Below are positions 36,203 to 46,565 of a DNA stretch of 64,000 nt, one piece after another. Both the position numbers and the translations under genes were made by a program. Where the stretch lies: assembly GCF_029892515.1 (NCBI RefSeq), contig NZ_JARXVF010000001.1:124001-188000 (forward strand). The letters are read 5' to 3'. The stretch is from Pseudaminobacter soli (ex Li et al. 2025). GTDB taxonomy: Bacteria; Pseudomonadota; Alphaproteobacteria; Rhizobiales; Rhizobiaceae. How positions within the stretch are numbered: the first letter of the stretch is position 1; every line of letters begins with the position of its first letter. The notes beneath the pieces are model-generated. The model did no database searches. It saw only the letters and a list, made by a program, of their open reading frames with translations, and was not told where the DNA came from.

Positions 36203-36835
36203 ATGCGGAAGAATTTTCAGCAGGCGATAAGCCTTGGCTCATCCTGCCGGGCTAAGCACAACATGGAACTCGTCTTTGGCAAACACGTCACGCGCATTGG
36301 TCGTCGTGGCGTGTTCGATTGGCAAATCACGCCAGATGCCGCGCTGCTCGAATATATCTACCGCGATTTCTCTGGCATGTTCGAGCGTGACGACCTGGTA
36401 GTTGAGAACGGCCATGTGTGGCACGGACAGCACCGCGTGAAACACCAGCATGAGTTTCCTGGCGGCATCACCGGTGAGCAGTTGACGCTTCTCTACCCGG
36501 AGGCCCGAGCCAAACACGATGAATGGGCGAGACGGGTGCGCAACGCTTTCTCGAATTACCTCTCGACGCTTTTTGTGCTCGCGAAACCGATGGGAGAGGA
36601 TGCGTTCCACGAACTTTCCAAGGTGATCGCATCGCGCTGTGCGCACAAACCTTATCTGATCCTGCCGGCGCCAGATAACGACAACGACAATGAATGGGAG
36701 GGCGACCCAGAAGTTTGGAAGCAGCATCTTGGGCAGTTCACGATTACGCCGCCACTGATATCTCAGGCCAGCTACCAGCTTCGACGCACCAAGCACAATT
36801 TGCGCCATATCATACCTAGCGCGTGGCGCGCGTGA
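36203..36835 (+). CDS. DUF1796-family protein (papain-like cysteine peptidase fold)
   Basis: A 210-residue protein beginning AISLGSSCRAKHNMELVF and continuing GVFDWQITPDAALLEYI, the opening signature of DUF1796. That family is predicted to be papain-like (Cys in SLGSSC) and is often found among glycosyltransferase genes. No signal peptide. The ATG at 36203 follows AGGGGAAG. It is the first plus-strand cargo gene after the endolysin and probably belongs to the surface-glycan block. Its molecular activity is unproven. Confidence 0.78.
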   Translation: MRKNFQQAISLGSSCRAKHNMELVFGKHVTRIGRRGVFDWQITPDAALLEYIYRDFSGMFERDDLVVENGHVWHGQHRVKHQHEFPGGITGEQLTLLYPEARAKHDEWARRVRNAFSNYLSTLFVLAKPMGEDAFHELSKVIASRCAHKPYLILPAPDNDNDNEWEGDPEVWKQHLGQFTITPPLISQASYQLRRTKHNLRHIIPSAWRA

Positions 36836-37266
36836 AGTTGCGCTCGGTCAAGATGCAGGCCAGGCGAGCGCAGGGAACTCCGCGATGAAGTCCTTGATGC
36901 CAATCTGGGGTCGCTATTTACTCTGCAGCTTGTCAAGTTCAGCAAAGGCGTACACCCAGACCACGTCGCGCCAGGCGATAAAGGACGCAGCATCTGCCGC
37001 CCAAGTGGCCACGGTGCTGGCCATGTAACCCCGATGTTCGTGGCAAAGATTCACGAACTCAACCTGCTGTGCCTATATCCTTGTTGCCGAGAAGGCGATC
37101 AAAGCCATTCGAAGTCCGGTAACTCAGCAATTAGCGCTTTGGCGCGGCGGGGGAGCTAGGACCAGATAGATGCCTGACTACGGCGATGGGGCCCAGAGGC
37201 TGGAAATGGCCCCACCTTCATCCTGCTTGTAATGGCGCTTGGCGGTTCATGAGTTAGATAGGCATG
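36836..37266. other. Debris region between cargo genes
   Basis: About 430 bases containing the tail-gene remnant at 36914-37024. I see no other coding signal. The DNA from 37025 to 37260 has no recognised feature. Confidence 0.5.
36914..37024 (-). pseudogene. Remnant of a phage tail-accessory gene
   Basis: Thirty-six codons encode WAADAASFIAWRDVVWVYAF then AELDKLQSK before a stop. The AWRDxVWxY...ELxK pattern is typical of the C-terminal region of small phage tail proteins, and a related fragment is at 43741-43872. The upstream part of the gene is missing. Its presence next to a cargo gene suggests it was left by insertion or recombination. Confidence 0.6.
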
Positions 37267-39090
<1,824 letters not shown>

Positions 39091-39216
39091 TCTAGAGCTC
39101 AAATTAAAGATCGTCCGTCAAGATTGCGCTACCGCGCCCGCCACGCGGTTCGTTCGGCGATCCTAATAGCGTCATCGAGACGGCTTGCCTATAGAGGTTG
39201 ACTACCGAGTACAAGC

Positions 39217-39861
39217 TTATCTCTTAAATGCCAGCCAGCTCGGGTAGTGGGACAACTCACTTTCAACCACCTTTGGCGTCAGTGTCATGCATTCAAGCCC
39301 ATGCTCGAAGGCAAAACTGTCAACCTCTTGCATAACAAGCGGCCAATCCGGCCCGTAATCATCGCCGGCGAACAGGCCTCCAACCTTCAGTTTCGGCCAC
39401 CACGATTTTAGCGTTTCCCCTCCCTCTTGGCCAGTGTGGGCATATCCGTCGATATATATGAAGTCGAAGTAGCCGTCAGGGAAGAGGTCCAAGGCTTCAC
39501 TAAATAACATCCGAAGGCATGTACTCCGCTCCTTGTATGGAAGCAGCAGTCGTAACGCATCCTTATATTCACTCACATCATGGCCGCGATCGCCAGCCCA
39601 TCTATCTACACTGAAGAGATGATCAAGCCGCGAGTTTGCTAGTATCTGATGGGAAAACCACCCCTTCGCGACTCCAAGCTCAATCCCTATACCACCCATC
39701 GGCAGCAATCGCGTGATATCTGGCCGCCTATCGAATTTGCCGCCAACAACTTCGCCAACATCAACTGGAGCATGAATGTTTGGCGGCCTAATGTAGGTAG
39801 GGCGGCTTTCAGGAGCCTTTTTCAGGCCAATTTTGATCCGAAAATTGCGCAAGAAACCCAT
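39217..39861 (-). CDS. Class I SAM-dependent methyltransferase
   Basis: A 214-residue Methyltransf_24-like protein: GGIGIELGVAKGWFSHQIL is motif I (SAM loop E-x-G-x-x-x-G), DHLFSVDRWAG carries the acidic residue binding ribose, YFDFIYIDGYAHTGQEG is motif post-II/III with the metal-type DG, and GGLFAGDDYG follows. This class methylates sugar hydroxyls in many surface-polysaccharide loci. Its base composition is clearly more AT-rich than the chromosome. It is divergent from the GT29-like gene across a 143-bp AT-rich spacer. Confidence 0.85.
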   Translation of the reverse strand: MGFLRNFRIKIGLKKAPESRPTYIRPPNIHAPVDVGEVVGGKFDRRPDITRLLPMGGIGIELGVAKGWFSHQILANSRLDHLFSVDRWAGDRGHDVSEYKDALRLLLPYKERSTCLRMLFSEALDLFPDGYFDFIYIDGYAHTGQEGGETLKSWWPKLKVGGLFAGDDYGPDWPLVMQEVDSFAFEHGLECMTLTPKVVESELSHYPSWLAFKR

Positions 39862-40004
39862 GAATCATCACTTTATAACAAGCGTTGCAATGTATCAGTC
39901 GAACACGTTGGCATCGTTAGCCGTTCATACCACCTGCAGCAGTATGTTGTAGTTGCGCGATTAGCGATATTAGGCGCTAGGAATCGCTTTCAGAGGCCCC
40001 TTAT

Positions 40005-40661
40005 ATGCTAAGAATCCCGCTATCCACCATCCTTCGAGCATTTTCCAGACAGCCAAAGGGCAGGACTTCCAAGCCACGAACAATTGCTATTGTCGGCAAC
40101 GGCAAGGTTGACCGCAAATCCTCGGCTGTGATTGACGCAGCAGATATCGTTGTGCGCTTCAACAGAGCGAGCAACTATGGTGGAGCCGGAAAACGAACCG
40201 ATGTCCTTGTGGTAGTGAATTGGTCTCACCCCGGGGAAGAGTTCGCGAAATCCCCAAAGTTGATCAATTCAACCGTTCGTCGGACGGCTAAAGAGTTTTT
40301 GCTAACGGCTGACCCGACAGAACTGCCGAGCTTTCTGAATGGCCGCCCTAGATTGGACGGGTGCCCACCAGATTATACGGCGGAGATCCTGCGATCTGTT
40401 GTGCAGCGCCGCCCGTACAGCTTCATACCCATGTCGCGTCTGGTCGCCACGGAGCATGCGTTGATAAGCCATGGCGCAAGAAAAGATGTCATCCCGTCCT
40501 CTGGCGCTTTGGTCATAGATTACTTTCACGACCAGTATCCAGACGCCGCCATACATCTATTTGGGTTCTCGCACTCAGGCTGGAACGGCCACTGTTGGGA
40601 TGCTGAACGACGCTGGATAGAAACAGTTTTGGCCAACAACGACAGGTCAAATATCCGATAA
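40005..40661 (+). CDS. GT29-like glycosyltransferase (sialyltransferase-type motif)
   Basis: A 218-residue protein with the N-terminal motif IAIVGNGKVDRKSSAVIDAA followed by DIVVRFNRASNYGGAGKRTD. This resembles the L-sialylmotif of glycosyltransferase family 29 (VVGNS...ID...VIRFN...G.KT). Further on, PSSGALVIDYFHDQYPDAAI then HLFGFSHSGWNGHCWDAERRW fits the S/VS-motif region with a late His and Glu. CMP-sialic acid or a related nonulosonate is the family donor, but no nonulosonate synthesis gene is nearby, so the donor is unknown. AT-rich; its 3' end overlaps the convergent GT25 gene by 15 bases. Confidence 0.75.
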   Translation: MLRIPLSTILRAFSRQPKGRTSKPRTIAIVGNGKVDRKSSAVIDAADIVVRFNRASNYGGAGKRTDVLVVVNWSHPGEEFAKSPKLINSTVRRTAKEFLLTADPTELPSFLNGRPRLDGCPPDYTAEILRSVVQRRPYSFIPMSRLVATEHALISHGARKDVIPSSGALVIDYFHDQYPDAAIHLFGFSHSGWNGHCWDAERRWIETVLANNDRSNIR

Positions 40662-41498
40662 ATGCACGGTCAAGTTCAGGGGGCCAATTGGGTGCAAATC
40701 AATCGATTTCCATCTCTGGCCATTCGCAAGACGCGTCACTTTGATCCTTGTGCGCTTCAGCTCTTTGAAAATCTTAACAGAGAGCGGTTCTTTTTCCTTC
40801 TCCAACTTCGGAGGCGGAGGAGACTCCGAGGTTGAATGGGCCAAAGATGGAATGGTTGAGGCCAACGGACCTTCGGCTTCGCCGTGATACCAAAGATACT
40901 GATAGCATGCGGCAGGCACCAACGCCTTGATATCCAGCGTCTGGTATATGTCACTGCTGGCGGTAAACAGCATGTGGTCGATTGGCGACGTGTAGTGCTC
41001 GGCCATCTTTAGCAAAGCCTTGGCGGCTCGCCGCGACACGAGATAGCCACAAGTCCCGTATGTGTCCCATGTGAGGTTGTGGAGCCTGTAACCGTGGCCG
41101 ATCCTCTTGCTGCCGCCAGAAGTCAACACCACATCCGGCCACCCCTCGAGCCTGATGATATCTGGAGATCCTCTGAACAGCTTTCGATTAGCAACGACCG
41201 ACCTGAAATTGCGCGCAAATATCGCGTCATCTTCAAGAATAAGGCCGTAATCTCTGTCGCCATTGGCGACTCGCTCCCAGGCCATTCTATGGCTAAGGAA
41301 GCAACCAACTTGAGCCGGTGTTGGTGGTGCCATTCCGGGCGAAAGCCTCACAAGGCCTTTGATAGTGTCGTCCGACAGCGTAGATCCATCGACTGCCGCT
41401 ATACGCTCGTATTCAAGCCCAAATGCCTTAAACAGAGAGCGCATTCGCTCCCGACGCTCACGCGCCAGATCCATGTTTATTAAGAATACACTAAACAA
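40647..41498 (-). CDS. Glycosyltransferase family 25 protein
   Basis: A 283-residue GT25 enzyme, the LPS beta-galactosyltransferase type. SVFLINMDLARERRERMRSL is the family start, then PTPAQVGCFLSHRMAWERV, the metal-binding acidic motif YGLILEDDAIFA, and CGYLVSRRAAKALLKMAEHY. Residues after ~215 form a Pro/Lys-rich tail with no recognised domain. It would add a sugar to LPS core or O-antigen. Its base composition is lower in GC than flanking phage genes. It lies in the cargo block with the methyltransferase and GT29-like gene. Confidence 0.88.
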   Translation of the reverse strand: MFSVFLINMDLARERRERMRSLFKAFGLEYERIAAVDGSTLSDDTIKGLVRLSPGMAPPTPAQVGCFLSHRMAWERVANGDRDYGLILEDDAIFARNFRSVVANRKLFRGSPDIIRLEGWPDVVLTSGGSKRIGHGYRLHNLTWDTYGTCGYLVSRRAAKALLKMAEHYTSPIDHMLFTASSDIYQTLDIKALVPAACYQYLWYHGEAEGPLASTIPSLAHSTSESPPPPKLEKEKEPLSVKIFKELKRTRIKVTRLANGQRWKSIDLHPIGPLNLTVHLSDI

Positions 41499-41582
41499 TG
41501 CGAAGCCCCATGCAATCCCTGTACGAGCTATTGCATGACCAGAATGGACTTACAACTGACACTCATTCCCCAACCTGCGCTT

Positions 41583-41711
41583 CATGCTGGTGAGCGGCTT
41601 TGGCAACTTGCCCTGGTTGTTACCGTAGATGGTGCCGTAGCCCTTCGGAGCCTCGATGTCGCCGATGAAGCCGAGCAGCATCGCCGCTCCGGCCGGAACG
41701 GTTTTGTCCAT
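41583..41711 (-). pseudogene. 5' fragment of a second endolysin gene
   Basis: Forty-three codons, almost identical to the start of the intact endolysin (MDKTVPAGAAMLLGFIGDIE, then the GTIYGNNQGKLPKPLTSM part). They correspond to 35947-36075 with an offset of 5636 bases. The reading stops being similar at 41583. Directly upstream, in divergent orientation, starts acyltransferase copy 1. The gene cannot encode an enzyme. Confidence 0.85.
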
Positions 41712-41760
41712 GGCATGTCCTTTCCCGCCTTCTGGCGTGATTGAGATTTCTGCGTGTAAG

Positions 41761-42896
41761 TGCGATTGATCCGATATGAATCAGCGGGTGACGGTGGCCG
41801 GTGCTTCGGCCGTTTCAGTGCAGAGCAGCAATATTCCGTTCATTGATGGCCTTCGGGCCATATCGATATTGGCTGTTGTTCTCTATCACGTAGGGGTACC
41901 TGGTTTTGCGGGCGGGTTCGTCGGCGTTGACGTGTTTTTCGTCATCTCCGGCTACTTGATCATCAACCAGATCGTACAGGAAAGCCGGGCCGGCACATTC
42001 AACGTGTGGCGCTTCTACTCCCGGCGCGCCATTCGCATATTACCGGCATTTGTCCTCGTGCTGGCGGCGAGCGCAGCGATTGCGAATTTCGTGCTCGTTA
42101 CCCCGCAGGAGTTCAAAGAGTTCGGCAACCAGCTCTTGTGGTCATCAATGATGCTGGTGAACCACTACTTCTTTGAGCGCCAAGGGTATTTCGAGACCGT
42201 CTCTGACCTCAAGCCGCTGCTTAACATGTGGTCGCTCGCGGTCGAGGAGCAGTTCTATCTAGCCGCGCCGTTCATTATTGCGTTCTGCCTGCCTCGCGGC
42301 ATCAGGCGTGCCACCCTGCTGCTTGCCGGCCTGTCGTTTGCCGCCTGTTTGATGGCCAGCATGAGCAGCCGGCCGTATGCCTTCTTCATTGCGCCGTTCA
42401 GGGCATGGGAGTTCATTGCCGGTGGTTCTGCGGCGTACTTTGCCTCTCGTCTTACGCGAGCAAAGCCTTTGGCGGTCGAAGTTCTAGGACTGGTTGGCGC
42501 GCTGGCAATCGTCGGCGCCGTTGTTGGGTTTGACAGCTCGTTGAATTTCCCAAGCTGGCGCGCGTTAGTGCCGGTGTTCGGTGCCGTCGCGCTGCTGGCC
42601 GTTGGGCTGGCGAGACCGGGAACCGCAACCGTGAGGCTACTGGCAGTTCGGCCGCTGGCCTGGATCGGCCTCGTCTCATACTCCTGGTATCTGTGGCATT
42701 GGCCGCTTTTGAGCTTTGGCCGCATCTGGCGATACGGCTCGCGCGACCTGATAGGGGACAGCGCTGTTGCGATCCTCGGGCTTTTGCTGGCCGTACTCAC
42801 CTATTTCATGGTCGAAAGGCCAATGAAGCTGAACCGCGCCAAGATCATCGCCGCCCTTGGCGACAAGAGAATCTTTGCAGCCGGTGTTTTGGCCTG
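41761..42896 (+). repeat. 1,136-bp direct repeat, copy 1
   Basis: Matches 44076-45211 with an offset of 2315 bases. A few silent differences occur in the first ~220 bases, and I saw none over the remaining ~900. It covers 15 bases of leader and the first 374 codons of each acyltransferase and ends abruptly at the SGNH linker. Confidence 0.93.
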
Positions 42897-43728
42897 TTCA
42901 CTCATGACCTTGGCGGCTGCAAGCGCTCTCTTTATCAGTAAGCCAAATGCCGAAAGAAACTATGCCCAACTTAACCTGAATCCGGTGAACACGGACGAAA
43001 TATACCCCAGCAACCCATGCGCTTTGCTCGATAGCGGTAGCGCATCGACGGAATGTACCAAGCTCCTTTCCGGCGCTCCATATGGTATTCTCCTGGGAGA
43101 TTCTCATGCCGAAACAGCCTATCCAGCGCTATACAGTGTCGCGGAAGGTAGTGGACTTCGGTTGGGTCTTGTCGTCGAGCACTCGTGTCCACCACTTTGG
43201 GGTGCGGGTATTCACACGCGATTCAATCCCGATATGGATTGCTCAGACCGCCAGCGGATGGCAGTAAGCGACCTTGTGCAACGGGCTGGACACGCGCCAG
43301 ACTTTGTTGTGCTCAAGTCCTATTGGATCAAAGCATTCAACGCTGGACTCGATGAACCGGACGTAAAGTTCCGCGAAAGCCTTGAGAATACGATCAGCCA
43401 GCTGAAGGCTCTCGGGACTAACAAGATAATAATTGTGGGGCCGACTCCAAGCTTCGCTGATCCAGTTCCTCTGTGCGCCTTGCGACGTGGACAAGGCTGT
43501 GGCGTCTCGGCAGACAAGTTTGGAATTCAGCGCGCGGAAATCATGAATGCCTTTGACAACGTGCTGGCGGCCCACCCCGATATTCGGTTTATCGACCCCG
43601 CAGAAGTACTATGCCGCCCTGATTGCGAGCCGCGCATAGACGGAGTTACTCTATATATTGACACTAACCATCTATCAGCAGACGGCGAAATGATACTCAT
43701 TGACAAATTGCGAGATGCGATTTTGTGA
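41776..43728 (+). CDS. OafB-type O-acyltransferase (AT3 + SGNH), copy 1
   Basis: A 650-residue membrane enzyme. Residues ~20-360 form an acyltransferase-3 domain of about ten TM helices with the R-x10-H motif (R27, H38 in GLRAISILAVVLYHVG) and the GVDVFFVISGYLI segment. After a linker helix at ~368-390 comes a periplasmic SGNH domain with catalytic Ser in GDSH (441-444) and Asp/His in DTNHLSADG (D629, H632). Such enzymes O-acetylate O-antigen or other surface glycans using cytoplasmic acetyl-CoA and are classic phage seroconversion genes. It is preceded by a broken endolysin copy and followed by a broken GH19/tail fragment. Confidence 0.93.
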   Translation: MNQRVTVAGASAVSVQSSNIPFIDGLRAISILAVVLYHVGVPGFAGGFVGVDVFFVISGYLIINQIVQESRAGTFNVWRFYSRRAIRILPAFVLVLAASAAIANFVLVTPQEFKEFGNQLLWSSMMLVNHYFFERQGYFETVSDLKPLLNMWSLAVEEQFYLAAPFIIAFCLPRGIRRATLLLAGLSFAACLMASMSSRPYAFFIAPFRAWEFIAGGSAAYFASRLTRAKPLAVEVLGLVGALAIVGAVVGFDSSLNFPSWRALVPVFGAVALLAVGLARPGTATVRLLAVRPLAWIGLVSYSWYLWHWPLLSFGRIWRYGSRDLIGDSAVAILGLLLAVLTYFMVERPMKLNRAKIIAALGDKRIFAAGVLACSLMTLAAASALFISKPNAERNYAQLNLNPVNTDEIYPSNPCALLDSGSASTECTKLLSGAPYGILLGDSHAETAYPALYSVAEGSGLRLGLVVEHSCPPLWGAGIHTRFNPDMDCSDRQRMAVSDLVQRAGHAPDFVVLKSYWIKAFNAGLDEPDVKFRESLENTISQLKALGTNKIIIVGPTPSFADPVPLCALRRGQGCGVSADKFGIQRAEIMNAFDNVLAAHPDIRFIDPAEVLCRPDCEPRIDGVTLYIDTNHLSADGEMILIDKLRDAIL

Positions 43729-43740
43729 AGGAAAGAGGCC

Positions 43741-43872
43741 TTAGAGAGCCAGCCCCTCGATGGATGGCAGTTCAGCAAGGAACGCCTCAACTGTCGGCTG
43801 CACCCGCTGGCCGTTCATCACCTTTTCCATCTCGGAAAAGGTGTGAAACCAAACTAGATCGCGGCAGGTTGC
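43741..43872 (-). pseudogene. 3' fragment of a phage tail-accessory gene
   Basis: About 43 codons before a stop encode RDLVWFHTFSEMEKVMNGQR, VQPTVEAFLAELPS and IEGLAL. This is the C-terminal pattern of the small tail proteins (RDxVWxx...KVxxGQRxxPTVExFxAELP) and is related to the remnant at 36914-37024. It is fused directly, out of frame, to the endolysin fragment that follows on the same strand. Confidence 0.65.
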
Positions 43873-43987
43873 CGAGGTTCGTGCACACCTCCTTGCCGGT
43901 GATCTGGCAAAGTCCGCGACCTCGATAGGTCAAGCCGTTGTTCGGTCCGGCGTTGCCCCGGCCGCCATAGGGTGCAGCCGTCATCAT
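43862..43987 (-). pseudogene. Fragment of a GH19-type endolysin
   Basis: An ATGATGACGGCTGCACCC leader identical to the one upstream of the intact endolysin runs straight into codons for GPNNGLTYRGRGLCQITGKE. The YRGRGxxQITG motif is diagnostic of glycoside hydrolase family 19 chitinase/endolysins. Both ends of the catalytic domain are missing. It is therefore a chimeric relic of a different lysis gene from the one at 35323-36075. Confidence 0.72.
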
Positions 43988-44034
43988 TCCCGCAGGGTGC
44001 GGGAGGACGGCGCGAAATTCGAAGACGGTTGAAT
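43970..44034. repeat. 65-bp repeat upstream of lysis gene (copy 2)
   Basis: Second copy of the sequence at 36094-36158 with two base differences. It lies between the GH19 fragment and acyltransferase copy 2, i.e. at the boundary between old phage DNA and a cargo gene, as copy 1 does. Confidence 0.9.
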
Positions 44035-44075
44035 TGGTTGCGACGCGCGCCGTGATTGAGTTTGCGAATCGAAAA

Positions 44076-45211
44076 TGCGATTGATCCGCTATGAATCAGC
44101 GGGTGACGGTGGCCGGTGCTTCGGCCGTTTCAGTGCAGAGCAGCAACATTCCGTTTATCGATGGCCTTCGGGCCATATCGATATTGGCTGTTGTTCTCTA
44201 TCACGTAGGGGTGCCTGGTTTTGCAGGTGGGTTCGTCGGCGTTGACGTGTTTTTCGTCATCTCCGGCTACTTGATCATCAACCAGATCGTGCAAGAAAGC
44301 CGGGCCGGCACATTCAACGTGTGGCGCTTCTACTCCCGGCGCGCCATTCGCATATTACCGGCATTTGTCCTCGTGCTGGCGGCGAGCGCAGCGATTGCGA
44401 ATTTCGTGCTCGTTACCCCGCAGGAGTTCAAAGAGTTCGGCAACCAGCTCTTGTGGTCATCAATGATGCTGGTGAACCACTACTTCTTTGAGCGCCAAGG
44501 GTATTTCGAGACCGTCTCTGACCTCAAGCCGCTGCTTAACATGTGGTCGCTCGCGGTCGAGGAGCAGTTCTATCTAGCCGCGCCGTTCATTATTGCGTTC
44601 TGCCTGCCTCGCGGCATCAGGCGTGCCACCCTGCTGCTTGCCGGCCTGTCGTTTGCCGCCTGTTTGATGGCCAGCATGAGCAGCCGGCCGTATGCCTTCT
44701 TCATTGCGCCGTTCAGGGCATGGGAGTTCATTGCCGGTGGTTCTGCGGCGTACTTTGCCTCTCGTCTTACGCGAGCAAAGCCTTTGGCGGTCGAAGTTCT
44801 AGGACTGGTTGGCGCGCTGGCAATCGTCGGCGCCGTTGTTGGGTTTGACAGCTCGTTGAATTTCCCAAGCTGGCGCGCGTTAGTGCCGGTGTTCGGTGCC
44901 GTCGCGCTGCTGGCCGTTGGGCTGGCGAGACCGGGAACCGCAACCGTGAGGCTACTGGCAGTTCGGCCGCTGGCCTGGATCGGCCTCGTCTCATACTCCT
45001 GGTATCTGTGGCATTGGCCGCTTTTGAGCTTTGGCCGCATCTGGCGATACGGCTCGCGCGACCTGATAGGGGACAGCGCTGTTGCGATCCTCGGGCTTTT
45101 GCTGGCCGTACTCACCTATTTCATGGTCGAAAGGCCAATGAAGCTGAACCGCGCCAAGATCATCGCCGCCCTTGGCGACAAGAGAATCTTTGCAGCCGGT
45201 GTTTTGGCCTG
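44076..45211 (+). repeat. 1,136-bp direct repeat, copy 2
   Basis: Partner of 41761-42896. The abrupt loss of identity at the AT3/SGNH boundary in both copies marks a recombination or gene-conversion edge. Confidence 0.93.
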
Positions 45212-46028
45212 CGCGCTCATGACCTTGACGGCGGCGAGCGTTCTCTTTGTCAGCAAGCCGATTGCAGAACGAAACACGGCCGACCTGAATCTCCACCGCG
45301 TCGACAGAGAGAAAATATACGTAGAGAACCCTTGCGCTCTGACGGAAACTGAAGTGGCAACGCCAGAATGCGTGGAGTACCTCGCCAGGGCTCCATACGG
45401 GCTTCTCTTAGGCGACTCTCACGCCGAAACTGGCTATCCCACGATCAATGAAATAGCGCAGGAATCCGGCAGCAGGTTGGCTATTGTCGTAGAACAGGGA
45501 TGCCCTCCCCTTTTGGGGGTTGGTGTTCGGTCCCCAATCGACCGCAGCAACTGCACGGAACGTGCCAAAAGCGCCGTAGAAGATGTGGCTCGACAGACAG
45601 GGCGCACGCCCAGCTTTGTCGTTCTGAAATCGCTGTGGCTCGCCAACAAAGAAGGCAGAAGCACCATAATCAAGACCGGCCTAGGCAACACGATTACTTG
45701 GCTAAAGGCGCTCGGTGTTAGCAGGATAGTTGTAGTCGGGCCTACACCGGTATTTTCGCGCCCTATAGCGCTATGCCTCCTTCGCGAAGGAGACGGTTGC
45801 GGCCTGTCGCGTACGGAATTTGAAACTCAACGCGCCGACGAGATTGCGGGAGTTTACAGCTTGATGTCACAACATCCTGATGTTCGCTTCATTGACCCAA
45901 CGGAAGTGCTGTGCCGGCAAGATTGCGAGCCAAGCAAGAACGGGCTTCCCCTGTACTATGACCTTCACCACCTGACGGCAGACGGTGAAAGACTGCTCGT
46001 TGAGAAATTACGCGACGCGATTCTATAG
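44091..46028 (+). CDS. OafB-type O-acyltransferase (AT3 + SGNH), copy 2
   Basis: A 645-residue paralogue of the preceding acyltransferase. Residues 1-374 (AT3 domain, R27/H38) are identical in protein sequence to copy 1. From residue 375 the proteins diverge to roughly half identity across the SGNH domain, while the catalytic Ser (GDSH, 441-444) and Asp/His (D624, H627 in DLHHLTADG) are kept. Both copies therefore look functional but may acylate different sugars or positions. It is preceded by the second 65-bp repeat and a GH19 fragment and converges on the phage tail genes. Confidence 0.93.
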   Translation: MNQRVTVAGASAVSVQSSNIPFIDGLRAISILAVVLYHVGVPGFAGGFVGVDVFFVISGYLIINQIVQESRAGTFNVWRFYSRRAIRILPAFVLVLAASAAIANFVLVTPQEFKEFGNQLLWSSMMLVNHYFFERQGYFETVSDLKPLLNMWSLAVEEQFYLAAPFIIAFCLPRGIRRATLLLAGLSFAACLMASMSSRPYAFFIAPFRAWEFIAGGSAAYFASRLTRAKPLAVEVLGLVGALAIVGAVVGFDSSLNFPSWRALVPVFGAVALLAVGLARPGTATVRLLAVRPLAWIGLVSYSWYLWHWPLLSFGRIWRYGSRDLIGDSAVAILGLLLAVLTYFMVERPMKLNRAKIIAALGDKRIFAAGVLACALMTLTAASVLFVSKPIAERNTADLNLHRVDREKIYVENPCALTETEVATPECVEYLARAPYGLLLGDSHAETGYPTINEIAQESGSRLAIVVEQGCPPLLGVGVRSPIDRSNCTERAKSAVEDVARQTGRTPSFVVLKSLWLANKEGRSTIIKTGLGNTITWLKALGVSRIVVVGPTPVFSRPIALCLLREGDGCGLSRTEFETQRADEIAGVYSLMSQHPDVRFIDPTEVLCRQDCEPSKNGLPLYYDLHHLTADGERLLVEKLRDAIL

Positions 46029-46046
46029 AGCGACAAATCAGCCGCG

Positions 46047-46313
46047 TTAGAGGCTGGCAGCCGCTGCAAAGAAGGCGTCGATCTTTGCTTCGGTGAAGCC
46101 AAGCGCGGCAAAGCCCTGCTGCATCATGGGCTCGGAACGGACAAAGGAGCCGCTGTATTCAAAGGCGATCTGGACCGAGCGATCTTGGGAGGAAACCCAC
46201 GCCTCAACGGCATCGAGCAAGCCGGAGGCCAGAAGCTGAAGCTTGAACTGCCGCGCCGATACGCTATCCGGAACTGGCGCCGGAGGAGTAAGGCGAATGG
46301 TGATCACGCTCAT
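46047..46313 (-). CDS. Small phage tail-region protein
   Basis: An 88-residue protein with no signal peptide; the segment ARQFKLQLLASGLLDAVEAW followed by FTEAKIDAFFAAAASL is helical. The start at 46313 overlaps the preceding gene's stop (ATGA), so it is co-translated with the tail genes. The RQFKLQLLASGLLDAVEAWV pattern is common in small genes after tail fibres (XkdX/assembly-like), but a precise role is not assigned. Confidence 0.7.
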   Translation of the reverse strand: MSVITIRLTPPAPVPDSVSARQFKLQLLASGLLDAVEAWVSSQDRSVQIAFEYSGSFVRSEPMMQQGFAALGFTEAKIDAFFAAAASL

Positions 46314-46564
46314 TCTTCGACCTCCTTGGCAGCCCGTTCCGCAAACCATGTCACCGCACCGATGCCGTAACCGTCTGGGTTGCTGAAATCAGCGGTCCAT
46401 CGGTCAAATTCGCTGTAATCAGACGGTAGATCGGCTTCATCCACAATGCGGTAAGGGACGCCAGCCGGCACGTCCTTGCGGGCAACTTCCGACAAAGGGA
46501 GCGTGCCGGAAGGCGTGACCACAGCCACCCCCGAGCCATTCGGATAGATGATGAGATTTGTCAT
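46310..46564 (-). CDS. Small phage tail-region protein (fibre-associated)
   Basis: An 84-residue protein: LIIYPNGSGVAVVTPSGTLP then DVPAGVPYRIVDEADLPSD. The VPYRIVDExDLP motif occurs in short proteins encoded right after phage tail fibres. The start at 46564 lies directly at the fibre gene stop, and its end overlaps the next gene by four bases. It probably helps fibre assembly; this is inferred from position. Confidence 0.72.
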   Translation of the reverse strand: MTNLIIYPNGSGVAVVTPSGTLPLSEVARKDVPAGVPYRIVDEADLPSDYSEFDRWTADFSNPDGYGIGAVTWFAERAAKEVEE

Positions 46565-46565
46565 G

